Source: Planctomycetota bacterium (GTDB lineage Bacteria > Planctomycetota > Planctomycetia > Planctomycetales > Planctomycetaceae). From it: a DNA stretch of 64,000 nt. Where the stretch lies: assembly GCA_018242525.1 (NCBI GenBank), contig JAFEBS010000063.1, forward strand, positions 1-64,000. The letters run 5' to 3'. Made by a program: the position numbers and the translations under genes. This document shows, piece after piece, positions 25,097 through 34,544 of this stretch (position 1 is its first letter; every line of letters begins with the position of its first letter). A model generated the notes under the pieces. That model had not been told where the DNA came from. It saw nothing but the letters and a program-made list of their open reading frames with translations, and did not search any database.

Positions 25097-26536
25097 CTAT
25101 GCCAGAATGCCTGATGCGACCGAGCCGTGGACATCTGTCAGTCGGAAATCACGACCGCTGTAGCGGAAGGTCAGTTTGGTGTGATCCAGTCCCATCAGAT
25201 GCAGGATTGTCGCGTGCAGGTCATGTACGTCCATTCGATTTTCAACCGCATGCACGCCGACGTCGTCCGTGGCACCGTACGTCAATCCCCCCTTCACGCC
25301 GCCACCGGCCATCCACACGGTGAAACCCGTGTTGTGATGGTTGCGGCCTTTGGCTCCCTGGGCCGTCGGGGTTCGGCCAAATTCTCCACCCCACAGAATC
25401 AGGGTCTCGTCGAGCATTCCGCGAGACTTCAGATCCTGCAACAAGGCCGCAATGGCCTGATCGCTTTTTCCCGCGTCCCGCTTGTGATCCATGATGTCCC
25501 CATGAGCATCCCACGGTTGGCCGGCCCCGTAGTAAAGCTGCACCATGCGGACTCCCCGCTCCACCAGGCGACGGGCGATCAGGCAGCCGTTGGCAAATTC
25601 TCCGTCGCCGTACATCGATCGAGTGGTTGTCGATTCCAGTCCGATGTCGAACGCATCCTGGGCTTCGAACTGCATGCGGAACGCCATTTCGAGCGACGCG
25701 ATGCGGGCTTCCAGTTCAATGTCCTGACCCCGCGCCGCCAGGTGGCGTTCATTCATCGCCTGCAGGACATCCAGCACGCGACGTTGTTCGGGGGCCGCCA
25801 GGCTGCGATTGTTCAAGTGCCCGATCACCTGCCGGGGGTCGATCTTGGAATTGTTGATATGGGTTCCCTGGTAGATGCCGGGAAGAAAGCTGTTTCCCCA
25901 CAACGCCGGGCCCACGACAGGCTTGCCGGGGCAGAGGACGACATAGCCGGGCAGGTTCTGGTTCTCGCTTCCCAACCCATACGTCAACCACGAACCGAGA
26001 CTGGGACGAATTGGCTGTTGTGCTCCGCTGTTCATCATGAACAAGCCGGGTTCATGATTGGGGGTCGTCGTGTGCATGGACCGGATCACGCACAGATCAT
26101 CGGCACATTGGGACAGATGAGGATACAACTCGCTGATTTCCATCCCGCTCTGGCCATGCTTGCTGAACTTGAACGGTGTCGGCATGAAGTTGCCGCCGGG
26201 GCCGGACTTCCCCTCACGCTCTTTCAAGCCCGGCTTGTAGTCGAACGTGTCGACGTGCGAGGGGCCGCCGTTCATGAACAGGAAGATCACATGCTTGGCG
26301 CGGGGCGGAAAATGAGGTGCCCGCGGCGCGAGTGGATTGCTGGCATCGGCCACCGCAATTCCGGAACTCGCCGCCGCCTGTTCGGCCAGCATTGTTCCCA
26401 ACCCCAGCATTCCAAACCCGGTTCCCGTGCGCATCAGCATGTCGCGCCGTGTCATGGGCAGCGGCGCACAGAACTGCTGATCGGTCCCTGATCGCGACAC
26501 GCCCGACGTCTGGGCGGAAGTCACTGGATTGTTCAT
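25097..26536 (-). CDS. DUF1501 family protein, Tat-exported
   Basis: This 479-residue protein belongs to DUF1501, a sulfatase/alkaline-phosphatase-like family common in Planctomycetes. The N-terminus has a twin-arginine-like signal, MTRRDMLMRTGTGFGMLGLG, suggesting export in folded form. Visible family motifs are VIFLFMNGGPSHVDTFDYKP, ARRLVERGVRMVQLYYG, WDAHGD and LILWGGEFGRTPTAQG, followed by GRNHH and FTVWMAGGGVKGG. It is 38 bases after the PSD1 gene on the same strand, the usual pairing, and probably forms one operon with it. Substrate is unknown. The ATG at 26536 places the signal near residue 30. Confidence 0.9.
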   Translation of the reverse strand: MNNPVTSAQTSGVSRSGTDQQFCAPLPMTRRDMLMRTGTGFGMLGLGTMLAEQAAASSGIAVADASNPLAPRAPHFPPRAKHVIFLFMNGGPSHVDTFDYKPGLKEREGKSGPGGNFMPTPFKFSKHGQSGMEISELYPHLSQCADDLCVIRSMHTTTPNHEPGLFMMNSGAQQPIRPSLGSWLTYGLGSENQNLPGYVVLCPGKPVVGPALWGNSFLPGIYQGTHINNSKIDPRQVIGHLNNRSLAAPEQRRVLDVLQAMNERHLAARGQDIELEARIASLEMAFRMQFEAQDAFDIGLESTTTRSMYGDGEFANGCLIARRLVERGVRMVQLYYGAGQPWDAHGDIMDHKRDAGKSDQAIAALLQDLKSRGMLDETLILWGGEFGRTPTAQGAKGRNHHNTGFTVWMAGGGVKGGLTYGATDDVGVHAVENRMDVHDLHATILHLMGLDHTKLTFRYSGRDFRLTDVHGSVASGILA

Positions 26537-26573
26537 GGCGATCCTTTTTCGATGTCCGCGTTCGGAGCCGATG

Positions 26574-29500
26574 TCAGTCAACAAAGGAAAACTCGTTTGT
26601 CCCCAGCAGCGCCAATGCATACTGCTCCCACACCGACAATGCATTCCCGCCGGAACCTGACGGAGCGGTTGAGCTGAGAAAGTCCAGGCCCAGGTTCAAT
26701 TCGTCCGACGTGGGGGGACGGCTGTAGAGCGAAATAAAGGCCTGATGGATTTTTGCCGCATCCGTGGCGTCGCGGGTGGAGTTCAGCCGCGCGGCCATTG
26801 CTTTGGCCCGTTGCGTCATAAAGTCGCTGTTCAAGACGAACAGTTGCTGCAGGGGAACTGTTGTCACGCTGCGGCGATCGCTGGTGATGTTCGGGTCCGG
26901 GAAATCGAACAGCCGCAGCAGGTCGTTCAGTTGATGTCGACTGATGAACGCATAAACCGTACGTCGCTTATTGCCGCCCGATGCCAGATCCACCGGCGGT
27001 CCTCCGACCGTCCGATCCAGTTCGCCCGTGACGGCCAGCATGGAATCGCGCCACGGCTCGACCTCCAATCGCCGCCGGTTCATTCTCCATAGCAGGTGAT
27101 TTTCGGGGTCGACTTCCGCACAGTCGCTGCGGTAGGCGCTACTTTGCTGATACGTTGCCGACAGCATGATTTCCCGATGCAGCCACTTTAGCGACCAGCC
27201 CGAGTCCATGAACTTCACCGCCAGGGTATCCAGCAGTTCCGGATGAGTGGGTCGGTCTCCCAACTGGCCGAAGTTGCTGGGGGTCCGTACCAGCCCCGCT
27301 CCGAAATGCCCGCGCCAGACGCGGTTGACGATCACGCGGGCCGTGAGTGGATTGTCTCGGCTGGTGATGGCGTGCGCCAGTTCCGCTCGACCACTTCCGC
27401 GGGACACCATCGCTTTACGTTCGCCGCCTGTCAGCACGACGGGCAGTGAGCGCGGTACCACGTCACCCTGCTTGGCGGGATTTCCCTGCAGGTAAATCTT
27501 CAAATCCCGACCAGTGGCTTCCATCAGAGAATGGGCGACCGCGACCTGGACCGCATCGAATTCCTGCTTCAGCCGAGCCTGGTCCGCTCGCAGTTCCGCC
27601 AATTGTTTGGCCGACGACTCGGGGATCTTCTTGTCCACTTCGTTGCCCGGTATTGCCAGAAGTCCCTCATCGTATAGCAACTCCGAGAGCAGATTCGCAT
27701 CCAGGCGTGCCTGCTTCTGATCGGCCTCAGTACCAATCGATTCGACGGGCGTGTCTGCCACGTTGGTGGCCGTCGGTAATGGATCTTGTTCGAGGCGGGC
27801 ACCGGAGAAGACTGTGTGATCACTGTTGATCGTGTTTTCTGCCGCCCCATTTCCTGCTCCGGTACTGACCAGGGTCAGATACCGGGCATCACCAGGGATC
27901 GGGACTTCAAAGCTGGCGAACTTTCCGTCGGCCTTCAATGGCTTGGGGGTTTCACCCGCGAAGTAATAGACACGATCGTTTTCACCGATCTTCACCGGCC
28001 GGCCGTTGACGTAACCGGCGATGATGCCGTCGTAAACATCTTTCGTCCGATGTGGTCGCGAGACGATCACAGCCAGATGGGCGCTCGGTGCACCGCTGCC
28101 GAATGTGTCGTCATTCAATCCGGCGCGGTCGGCGCGAAAGACAAAGCGCTGATCAACCGGCAGCAGTCCGGCCTGGCGGAGCTTGTCGAGATCGAATGTG
28201 ATCAGGACGTTGGCATGCATCCCGATCCCCTGCTCAGTTCGCTTTGCATTTCCGGGAAACGACTTGCCCAGAGTCTGAATCCCCCCGGAGGCATCCCAAC
28301 CATCATTGATCACTGCACCGTGTGAGCTACCGTCGCTACCCAGTTGAGTGAACTCGAAGTGGATGTCGCCCGCGATTTGTGTCTGGTTGCCCCATCCCTG
28401 GACGACTCGGTCGATACCCAGGTTCTTGTTGCTGGCCGCTGCACCGAATTTGTCGGTCGAAATCGCAGATTGCAGGGAGACTTCCGCCGAATCATCAAAC
28501 AGGTTGCCCAGCGGAATCACCCCCGGTACGACGACTGCCCGATCCGTCGCATTCACGAAGGCGACATTTTCACCGAACCTCGCGAACAACGGCTCACGCA
28601 ACGGCAGCTTGGACTGAACCAGCGACTGAAACTCAAGTGCCAACTGCTGGACGGTTGCCAAAGATTCGGCGTTCGCCGACAGATCCTGTTTGGGATCCTG
28701 CCTGCCGAACCATTCGTACCAGTTTGCCAGGTAGGGCCGTGATTTCTGCGCCTCCCCGGTGGCTGTCAGATAATCCACCCAGCGCTTCAACAGTAACTCG
28801 CTGACCTGCTGTTCCTTCGCGACCTTGGCGAGGATTTTCTTATCCTTGGGTTTGTCCTTCAGCCGGTTCAACGCAATCCACGCGGCGTTCATGTACTGCG
28901 GAATGTCCGTCACGAGGGTCGCACGCAACTTGCGGGCTTCGTCATCGAGGAAGCGATCGAGTTGCAGTTGATGTGCCTTCATCGCCGAATCCGCGGCACT
29001 CTTGCGGTCAAGCACTGCCTGGGGAACGATCGGCCGTTCCTGGTAGTCGGAACTGGCAAAGATCCCTGCCAGGCCGTAGTAGTCGGCCGTGGTGATCGGG
29101 TCGAACTTATGATCGTGGCACCGCGCACACGAGACCGTCAGCCCGAGCACGCCGCGCGTCAGAGTATCAATGCGATCGTCCCATTCGTCCGCCAGGGCTT
29201 TCGCCTGTTCTCCGTTGTCCTGGTAATAGACCGGGCCCAATGCGAACAATCCCAGCGCCGCCAGCCGTAGTGGATCGCTCGGGTCGCCAATGAGATCTCC
29301 CGCAATCTGTTCGGCGACAAAGCGATCGTAGGGCATGTCCCGATTCAACGCACTGACCACCCAGTCGCGATAGCGATACCCCTGGGGATAGTTGCGAGCC
29401 TTAAACGTGTGTGCCTGATCTTCGCCGTATCGTGCCACATCCAGCCAGTGTCGCCCCCAGCGCTCGCCGTAATGCGGTGACTCCAGCAGGCGTTCCACAA

Positions 29501-30176
29501 CGGTTGCGAACGCCTGCGGCGACTGGTCGTTGAGGAATGTTTCCAGTTCTTCCGGAGATGGCGGCAGTCCGATCAGGTCGAACGTCGCACGGCGCAACAA
29601 AGTGCGGCGATCAGCCGGTTCCCCGGGGGCCAAGCCTTGTTGCTCGAGTCGGGCGAGAACGAATCGGTCCAGGTCTCGCTGTACCCAATTCCCCTGTTTG
29701 ACGGCTGGAAGTGGTGAGACCTGGGGAAGTTGAAACGACCACAGCTTGCTCGCTTCGGCGAAGTCCCGTTTCGTGGAGGTGGAACTGGCGGGGCGTTCAC
29801 GCGGATCGGGGGCTCCCAGCTTGATCCACTGTTCGAAGTCCGCGATCACATTCGCCGGAAGTTTTCCCTTGGGGGGCATTTCCAAACCGTCGTACTTCAG
29901 CGCCTTCAGCAGCAGGCTGGCCTCCGGTTGACCCGATTCAATGGCTGGACCGGAATCACCCCCGCGTTTCCAGCCGTCGCGATGGTCCAGTTGCAGTCCA
30001 CCCTTGAGTGATTTCGAAGTGGAGCTGTGACATTCCTGGCACTGAGCCACCAGGACGGGGCGGATCTTCGCTTCAAAAAACTCGATCCCCGCCAGATCAG
30101 GTTCCGCGGACGAAACGGACTTTGAAACCATCAGCAGTAACGCGGGGAAAGCCCAGGCGGCAGTACGACGCAACAT
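26574..30176 (-). CDS. PSD1/DUF1549-DUF1553 protein with cytochrome c-type domain and NPCBM-like insert
   Basis: This 1,200-residue exported protein has an N-terminal signal peptide (to about SSA) and a planctomycete cytochrome C-type (PSCyt1) domain with the haem motif CQECH near residue 50 and GLEMPPKG as the possible Met ligand region. A DUF1549 (PSCyt2) region follows, including RRATFDLIGLPPSPEELE and CARCHDHKFDPI, which is a second CxxCH. In the middle, about residues 600-800, GIGMHANVLITFDLD and ADRAGLNDDTFGSGAPSAHL resemble an NPCBM-like carbohydrate-binding domain. DUF1553 (PSD1) forms the C-terminus with NRVWRGHFGAGLVRTPSNFG. It precedes the DUF1501 gene. The pair may act in periplasmic polysaccharide metabolism, but the function is unproven. 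Confidence 0.88.
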   Translation of the reverse strand: MLRRTAAWAFPALLLMVSKSVSSAEPDLAGIEFFEAKIRPVLVAQCQECHSSTSKSLKGGLQLDHRDGWKRGGDSGPAIESGQPEASLLLKALKYDGLEMPPKGKLPANVIADFEQWIKLGAPDPRERPASSTSTKRDFAEASKLWSFQLPQVSPLPAVKQGNWVQRDLDRFVLARLEQQGLAPGEPADRRTLLRRATFDLIGLPPSPEELETFLNDQSPQAFATVVERLLESPHYGERWGRHWLDVARYGEDQAHTFKARNYPQGYRYRDWVVSALNRDMPYDRFVAEQIAGDLIGDPSDPLRLAALGLFALGPVYYQDNGEQAKALADEWDDRIDTLTRGVLGLTVSCARCHDHKFDPITTADYYGLAGIFASSDYQERPIVPQAVLDRKSAADSAMKAHQLQLDRFLDDEARKLRATLVTDIPQYMNAAWIALNRLKDKPKDKKILAKVAKEQQVSELLLKRWVDYLTATGEAQKSRPYLANWYEWFGRQDPKQDLSANAESLATVQQLALEFQSLVQSKLPLREPLFARFGENVAFVNATDRAVVVPGVIPLGNLFDDSAEVSLQSAISTDKFGAAASNKNLGIDRVVQGWGNQTQIAGDIHFEFTQLGSDGSSHGAVINDGWDASGGIQTLGKSFPGNAKRTEQGIGMHANVLITFDLDKLRQAGLLPVDQRFVFRADRAGLNDDTFGSGAPSAHLAVIVSRPHRTKDVYDGIIAGYVNGRPVKIGENDRVYYFAGETPKPLKADGKFASFEVPIPGDARYLTLVSTGAGNGAAENTINSDHTVFSGARLEQDPLPTATNVADTPVESIGTEADQKQARLDANLLSELLYDEGLLAIPGNEVDKKIPESSAKQLAELRADQARLKQEFDAVQVAVAHSLMEATGRDLKIYLQGNPAKQGDVVPRSLPVVLTGGERKAMVSRGSGRAELAHAITSRDNPLTARVIVNRVWRGHFGAGLVRTPSNFGQLGDRPTHPELLDTLAVKFMDSGWSLKWLHREIMLSATYQQSSAYRSDCAEVDPENHLLWRMNRRRLEVEPWRDSMLAVTGELDRTVGGPPVDLASGGNKRRTVYAFISRHQLNDLLRLFDFPDPNITSDRRSVTTVPLQQLFVLNSDFMTQRAKAMAARLNSTRDATDAAKIHQAFISLYSRPPTSDELNLGLDFLSSTAPSGSGGNALSVWEQYALALLGTNEFSFVD

Positions 30177-30392
30177 CAGGCAGTCTCGCAATCAAAGGAG
30201 GGCGGCGGGCAACGAGCGGTGGGGCAATCGACAGTCGGTGATCTGGAGGTGGGCGAGCGATCCAGGTAAGCATCAACGCCTGTCAATTCTATCGGCGAGG
30301 CTGGTCGCTCGGAAGCCCATCTGTCACAAACTGACCAACCAAACTCTGTTGCCATGACGGGTGGCAGGTTATCCTACGGAGGCGAGGAACAA

Positions 30393-30932
30393 ATGGTACT
30401 GGTTCGAACAGAGCAGCCGGGCGACTGCCGGGCAATCCACGAAATTCACCGGCACAGCTTTCCAACGAACATTGAGGCTCAATTGGTTGACGCGTTGCGT
30501 GCCGCCGGTCGCCTGTCTGTTTCGCTGATCGCTGAAGCCGATCAACGAATTGTGGGGCACATCGCGTTCAGTCCGGTTACGGTGACCGCAGGTCATGTTG
30601 GCGCGGGGTTGGCTCCGATTTCCGTGGAAAGTGCCTACCGACGACTGGGGATCGCGGCCGAGTTAGTCACGACCGGACTACGAGCCTGTCGAGCGGCGGG
30701 TTTTACCTGGGCCGTAGTCCTGGGAGATCCCCGATACTATTCGCGATTCGGGTTCCTTCCGGGGCCCGATTTTGGACTGACTGATGAGTATGGCGGCGGC
30801 ACGGCGTTTCAAGTGCTGGAACTCGCCCCAGGCAGTTTGCCGCGCAGTGCTGGATTGGTGCGATATGCCCACGAATTCCAGTTTCTGACGGAGTCATCCA
30901 AGGCTGCGGTGACGTCAACCAAGAAAGGCTAA
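30393..30932 (+). CDS. GNAT-family N-acetyltransferase
   Basis: This 179-residue cytoplasmic protein is a GCN5-related N-acetyltransferase of the YhbS-like type. The N-terminus, VRTEQPGDCRAIHEIHRHSF, is typical. The acetyl-CoA loop segment is VESAYRRLGIAAELVTTGL (R/Q-x-x-G-x-A form), followed by VVLGDPRYYSRFGF, characteristic of this subgroup. The ATG at 30393 follows GGAGGCGAGGAACAA; an earlier ATG at 30354 lacks a site. The substrate is unknown. It is divergent from the PSD1 operon. Confidence 0.88.
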   Translation: MVLVRTEQPGDCRAIHEIHRHSFPTNIEAQLVDALRAAGRLSVSLIAEADQRIVGHIAFSPVTVTAGHVGAGLAPISVESAYRRLGIAAELVTTGLRACRAAGFTWAVVLGDPRYYSRFGFLPGPDFGLTDEYGGGTAFQVLELAPGSLPRSAGLVRYAHEFQFLTESSKAAVTSTKKG

Positions 30933-31034
30933 TCGCGTTCTTACAAGGAAAACATCACTCGTCCGAATGCATGAGTATCGTTATTTACGACGGAAGAAAC
31001 GCCTGCGTCAGATCGCGAAATCCCGAGATTTTTC

Positions 31035-31409
31035 ATGCCATCCAGTCCGCGCATCCCTGAACTGATTATTGATCCAGCAAAACATGCTCGGATTGAACAA
31101 CTGATGCAGATCGCAGAACTCATGGACGGTCAGTTCACTCTCCCCGGCACGGACATTCAGTTTGGCTTCGATGCAATCATCGGCCTGGTTCCGGGGATCG
31201 GCGATTTGGTCAGTGGGGCGATCTCCCTCTGGCTGATTAAGGAAGCGAGGCGATTGGGAGTTCCGCGGTGGTTGGTCGCCCGCATGGTTTGGAATGTGGC
31301 GGTCGATGTGACGATCGGTGCGGTCCCCGTGGCTGGCGATGCATTTGATTTCGCGTGGAAGGCAAATCGAAAAAACATGGAATTGTTGCGCCGGCATTTC
31401 ACGAAGTAA
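31035..31409 (+). CDS. DUF4112 membrane protein
   Basis: This 124-residue protein matches DUF4112, an uncharacterised bacterial membrane family. It shows FGFDAIIGLVPGIGDLVSGA, with two likely helices, and the late VTIGAVPVAGDAFDFAWKAN signature, including the Asp residues, followed by RKNMELL. Size is normal for the family. It is 33 bases before the histidine kinase gene on the same strand and may be transcribed with the two-component pair. Its role is not known. Confidence 0.88.
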   Translation: MPSSPRIPELIIDPAKHARIEQLMQIAELMDGQFTLPGTDIQFGFDAIIGLVPGIGDLVSGAISLWLIKEARRLGVPRWLVARMVWNVAVDVTIGAVPVAGDAFDFAWKANRKNMELLRRHFTK

Positions 31410-31442
31410 TTGTCAGGTCCAGAATGATTTAGAGCCGTACTG

Positions 31443-32858
31443 ATGAATCAGGCATCTTCCGCAGCGTATTCCGATTTCGACTGGCAGTTGGCTGTCCAGG
31501 CCATCACCGTTCGAATCCGCTGGTTCGGCATCTGTGTTGGATACGGTCTGGTCAACCTGATCGGTGGCGGCGAGGCCTCCAATCGCAGTGCTCTGGACGC
31601 GATCCTGGTTCTGGGGGCGATTTATGCCCTGTTCGACACCTATTACAGCCTGCACGGTCGGGTGTTTCTCAGCAAGTGGCCGCTGTTCGTATCGCTGATG
31701 GAAGCCACCTTTATTGGCTTCCTGTGCTATTTCGACGGCGGTGTTCTGAGCGCATTCCGTTTCTATTACTTTCTGTCATTGCTCGTCTGTGCCATTCGAT
31801 ACGCGCCGGCGATCACCTGGGCGACGCTGGGCATGCATGTCATCAGCTATGCCACGGTGTCCGGCGGTCTGGCGCATCGCAACCGGGACGAAATTGCCGC
31901 CTTGATCCTGACGCCCATCTTCATGGGTTGGGTGACGTGGGCCAGTACTTCCTTGATCGGACTTCTGAAATGGGCCAGTTCCCGCCTGGGGCAATTGAAC
32001 GGCGAACTGCAGGAAAATCAACGACTGTTGGAACATCGCATCCTGGAACGGACCTCGCAACTGCAGGAGTCACAGGCGATGATTGTCCAGCAGGAAAAGC
32101 AGGCGGCGTTCGGTTTGCTGGCGGCCGGGATTGCGCACGAAGTCGGCAATCCGCTGGCCGCGATCAGTTCCCTGGTTCAACTGCTGAACCGGCGGAATAT
32201 CGAGGCGGAAACTCGAGAAAAACTGCAACTGGTCGATGATCAGTTGCGACGGATCCAGCGAACATTGCGCGAACTGGTCGACTTCAGCCGTCCCGTGGTT
32301 CATGAACGAACCCGCTGCGACCTGCATGCGACGCTGGACGCCGCCCTCAGCATCGCCAAGTACTACAAACGGAAGAAGGGGAAACAGATCATCACGCGGT
32401 ATGTCGAGGGACTGTCCCCTTTGATGATCGTACGTGATCAACTGGTTCAAGTATTCCTCAACCTGATCCTGAACGCGATGGACGCCACCGAAGAGGGCGG
32501 AACGATTGAAATCCAGACTGCAATTGTCGGGAATGAATTGCGGATCGACATTCGCGATGACGGCCAGGGGATTTCCAGCGAATATCGCGAACGAATCTTC
32601 ACTCCGTACTTCACGACCAAGGAAACCGGGACCGGCCTGGGACTGTTTGTCTGCCGGAACATCGTTGAGCAAAACGAGGGACGGATCGAACTGTCCGACA
32701 CGTCTCCCGCAGGAACCACGTTTACAGTCTGGTTGAATCTGGCCAAACAGGGCGCGGAACGACATGATACTCAAGCGAAATCAATCGGGGCGGACAGCCC
32801 CCCGGTGCCGACGCCGGTTGGATCTGAGGAGACGCCGGAAGCTGTTCGGCTGAATTGA
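31443..32858 (+). CDS. Membrane-bound sensor histidine kinase
   Basis: The 471-residue protein begins with about six hydrophobic segments (residues 25-180), which probably sense an internal or membrane signal as there is no large extracytoplasmic loop. A coiled linker (QLNGELQENQRLLEHRI) leads to the HisKA domain, where GIAHEVGNPLAAISS holds the phospho-His near residue 232. The HATPase domain has the N box NLILNAMDA, G1 IRDDGQGIS and G2 GTGLGLFVC. It is followed after 53 bases by an NtrC-type response regulator, its likely partner. The class resembles NtrB/ZraS kinases. Confidence 0.92.
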   Translation: MNQASSAAYSDFDWQLAVQAITVRIRWFGICVGYGLVNLIGGGEASNRSALDAILVLGAIYALFDTYYSLHGRVFLSKWPLFVSLMEATFIGFLCYFDGGVLSAFRFYYFLSLLVCAIRYAPAITWATLGMHVISYATVSGGLAHRNRDEIAALILTPIFMGWVTWASTSLIGLLKWASSRLGQLNGELQENQRLLEHRILERTSQLQESQAMIVQQEKQAAFGLLAAGIAHEVGNPLAAISSLVQLLNRRNIEAETREKLQLVDDQLRRIQRTLRELVDFSRPVVHERTRCDLHATLDAALSIAKYYKRKKGKQIITRYVEGLSPLMIVRDQLVQVFLNLILNAMDATEEGGTIEIQTAIVGNELRIDIRDDGQGISSEYRERIFTPYFTTKETGTGLGLFVCRNIVEQNEGRIELSDTSPAGTTFTVWLNLAKQGAERHDTQAKSIGADSPPVPTPVGSEETPEAVRLN

Positions 32859-32911
32859 GACGAAACGGTATTCCTTTCCATGTTCTGCAACACAGGTAAT
32901 TCGACGCTGCC

Positions 32912-34258
32912 ATGCCCCGTTCAGTCTTGATCGTTGAAGACGAAGAAATCATCCGCACATCGCTGGGGGAATTCCTCACCGACGAAGGTTACGACGTCGT
33001 GACCGCGGGCAATATTGCCGCGGCTCTGCAACACGCTCGGCTGCGGGATTTTCAGGTTGCGGTCTGCGATGTGCAGCTGCCCGACGGGGACGGACTGGCC
33101 CTGCTGCGGCGCCTGCAACAGCTCAACCCCAGCGTTTCCGGGCTGATCATTACAGCTTATGCGACGGTCGAAAACGCGGTCGAGGCATTCCAGTCGGGGG
33201 CCTTCGATTACCTGGTCAAACCGGTGATCTTCGACGACCTGTCCAACAAATTGAAGCGGCTGTTTCAATACCGTGAACTGACTCTGGAAAACCAATTGCT
33301 GCGCCGCGAGCTGGCTCGCCGGGAGCACGGCGAATCCATGATCGGATCCAGCATTGCCCTGCGCGCCGTTCAGGATGCTGTACGACGCGTCGCGGCCACG
33401 AATTCCAATGCGTTGCTTGTCGGCGAATCCGGAACGGGCAAGGAATTGTTCGCCCGCACGATCCACAAGTGGGGACCCAAACAGCACGAAAACTTCGTCG
33501 CTGTGAATTGCTCTGCCCGGCCGGGCGAGTTGCTCGAGGCCCAGATGTTCGGCGCGAAGGCAGGTTCGCTGCCGGGCGTCAATGAAGATCTGCCAGGCTG
33601 CTTTCGGACGGTCGACCGCGGGACCGTCTATCTGGATGAAGTCTCGCAACTGCCGCTGGCGACCCAGGACAAGCTGCTGCGCGCGATCGAATACCAGGAA
33701 TTCACCCCGCTCGGAACCACCAAGCCACTGAAAACGCACGCTCGGATCATCGCGGCGACGACAAAGGACTTGTCCGTCGAAGTCGCTGAAGGACGTTTCC
33801 AGGAAGACCTGTTCTACCGCCTGGATGGAATGAAGATCCGCATTCCGCCACTGCGCGAGCGGCTGGATGACATCCCGGAACTGGTCGAATTCTTCATTGC
33901 CAAACACAGCCGGGCAATGGGGCAGAAGGTGACTGCCGCAACCAGCGAAACGATCCGGACGCTGATGTCGGCCCCCTGGAAGGGAAACGTCCGTCAGCTC
34001 GACAACGCCATCGAACGGGCTGTGATGATGTGCGACGGTTCCCAGATCCGCCCCAATGATCTGCCGCCCGATCTGCGCGGTGCCGATCAACCGCTCCCAG
34101 ACACCGACGACCTGCGGTCTGCCCTGCGACATTACGAACGGCTGCACATCCTGCGGGTCCTCAATCAGTGGCCTGACAAGCGAGAAGCCGCCAAGCGCTT
34201 GAAACTAGGTCTCTCAAGCCTCTATCGAAAAATCGAAGAACTCGGGATCGATCTCTGA
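32912..34258 (+). CDS. NtrC-family response regulator with degenerate GAFTGA loop
   Basis: The 448-residue protein has an N-terminal receiver domain with phosphoacceptor D53 (VCDVQLPDG) and K in LVKPV. The AAA+ domain follows with Walker A VGESGTGKE (about residues 169-178) and Walker B GTVYLDEVSQ. The C-terminal Fis-type helix-turn-helix contains REAAKRLKLGLSSLYRKIEE. Normally the AAA+ domain has GAFTGA in its L1 loop to touch sigma-54; here the equivalent site (about residues 218-223) reads GSLPGV, preceded by MFGAKA in place of LFGHEK. The protein may therefore not activate sigma-54 in the usual way. The partner kinase lies upstream. Confidence 0.9.
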   Translation: MPRSVLIVEDEEIIRTSLGEFLTDEGYDVVTAGNIAAALQHARLRDFQVAVCDVQLPDGDGLALLRRLQQLNPSVSGLIITAYATVENAVEAFQSGAFDYLVKPVIFDDLSNKLKRLFQYRELTLENQLLRRELARREHGESMIGSSIALRAVQDAVRRVAATNSNALLVGESGTGKELFARTIHKWGPKQHENFVAVNCSARPGELLEAQMFGAKAGSLPGVNEDLPGCFRTVDRGTVYLDEVSQLPLATQDKLLRAIEYQEFTPLGTTKPLKTHARIIAATTKDLSVEVAEGRFQEDLFYRLDGMKIRIPPLRERLDDIPELVEFFIAKHSRAMGQKVTAATSETIRTLMSAPWKGNVRQLDNAIERAVMMCDGSQIRPNDLPPDLRGADQPLPDTDDLRSALRHYERLHILRVLNQWPDKREAAKRLKLGLSSLYRKIEELGIDL

Positions 34259-34488
34259 CGCCAGAGCGTTTCCACATGCCGGGGCCGGCCTGAATGATCA
34301 CAGTCGACCACGGATCACCCGGATATCACGGATAATCCAATGCCATCTGCGAGCCACCGCAATGGTCGCGAAGCAATGGTTTAATTCGTAATCCGAAGCA
34401 CAAGCGGGGGGCGATATCTGGATCATTGCGATACGCCCTCGACTCGGTATTGGGGCTGGCGTGAAAGCAGCAAGAAATCCAGTCAACG

Positions 34489-34512
34489 AAAAAAGCCCGG
34501 CAATTGCCGGGC
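34489..34512 (-). terminator. Intrinsic terminator of the ribosomal protein operon
   Basis: On the - strand, GCCCGG-CAATTG-CCGGGC (34512-34495) forms a perfect six-base-pair GC stem, or a longer one as the CAATTG loop is itself self-complementary, and six T residues follow. It lies 32 bases after the rplQ stop and is a classic terminator. Confidence 0.93.
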
Positions 34513-34544
34513 TTCGGAGTCCTGTGTTCAATCCGCGCTTCGGA

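Noticed and set aside
25127..26491. Long + strand open frame (454 codons) opposite the first DUF1501 gene
   Set aside because: DUF1501 motifs on the - strand are complete and Tat-like; the + frame is a GC-bias artefact.
34308..34338. Short tandem-like ACGGAT/CCGGAT units downstream of the NtrC-type gene
   Set aside because: Only three imperfect units; too short to call a repeat array without genome-wide counts.
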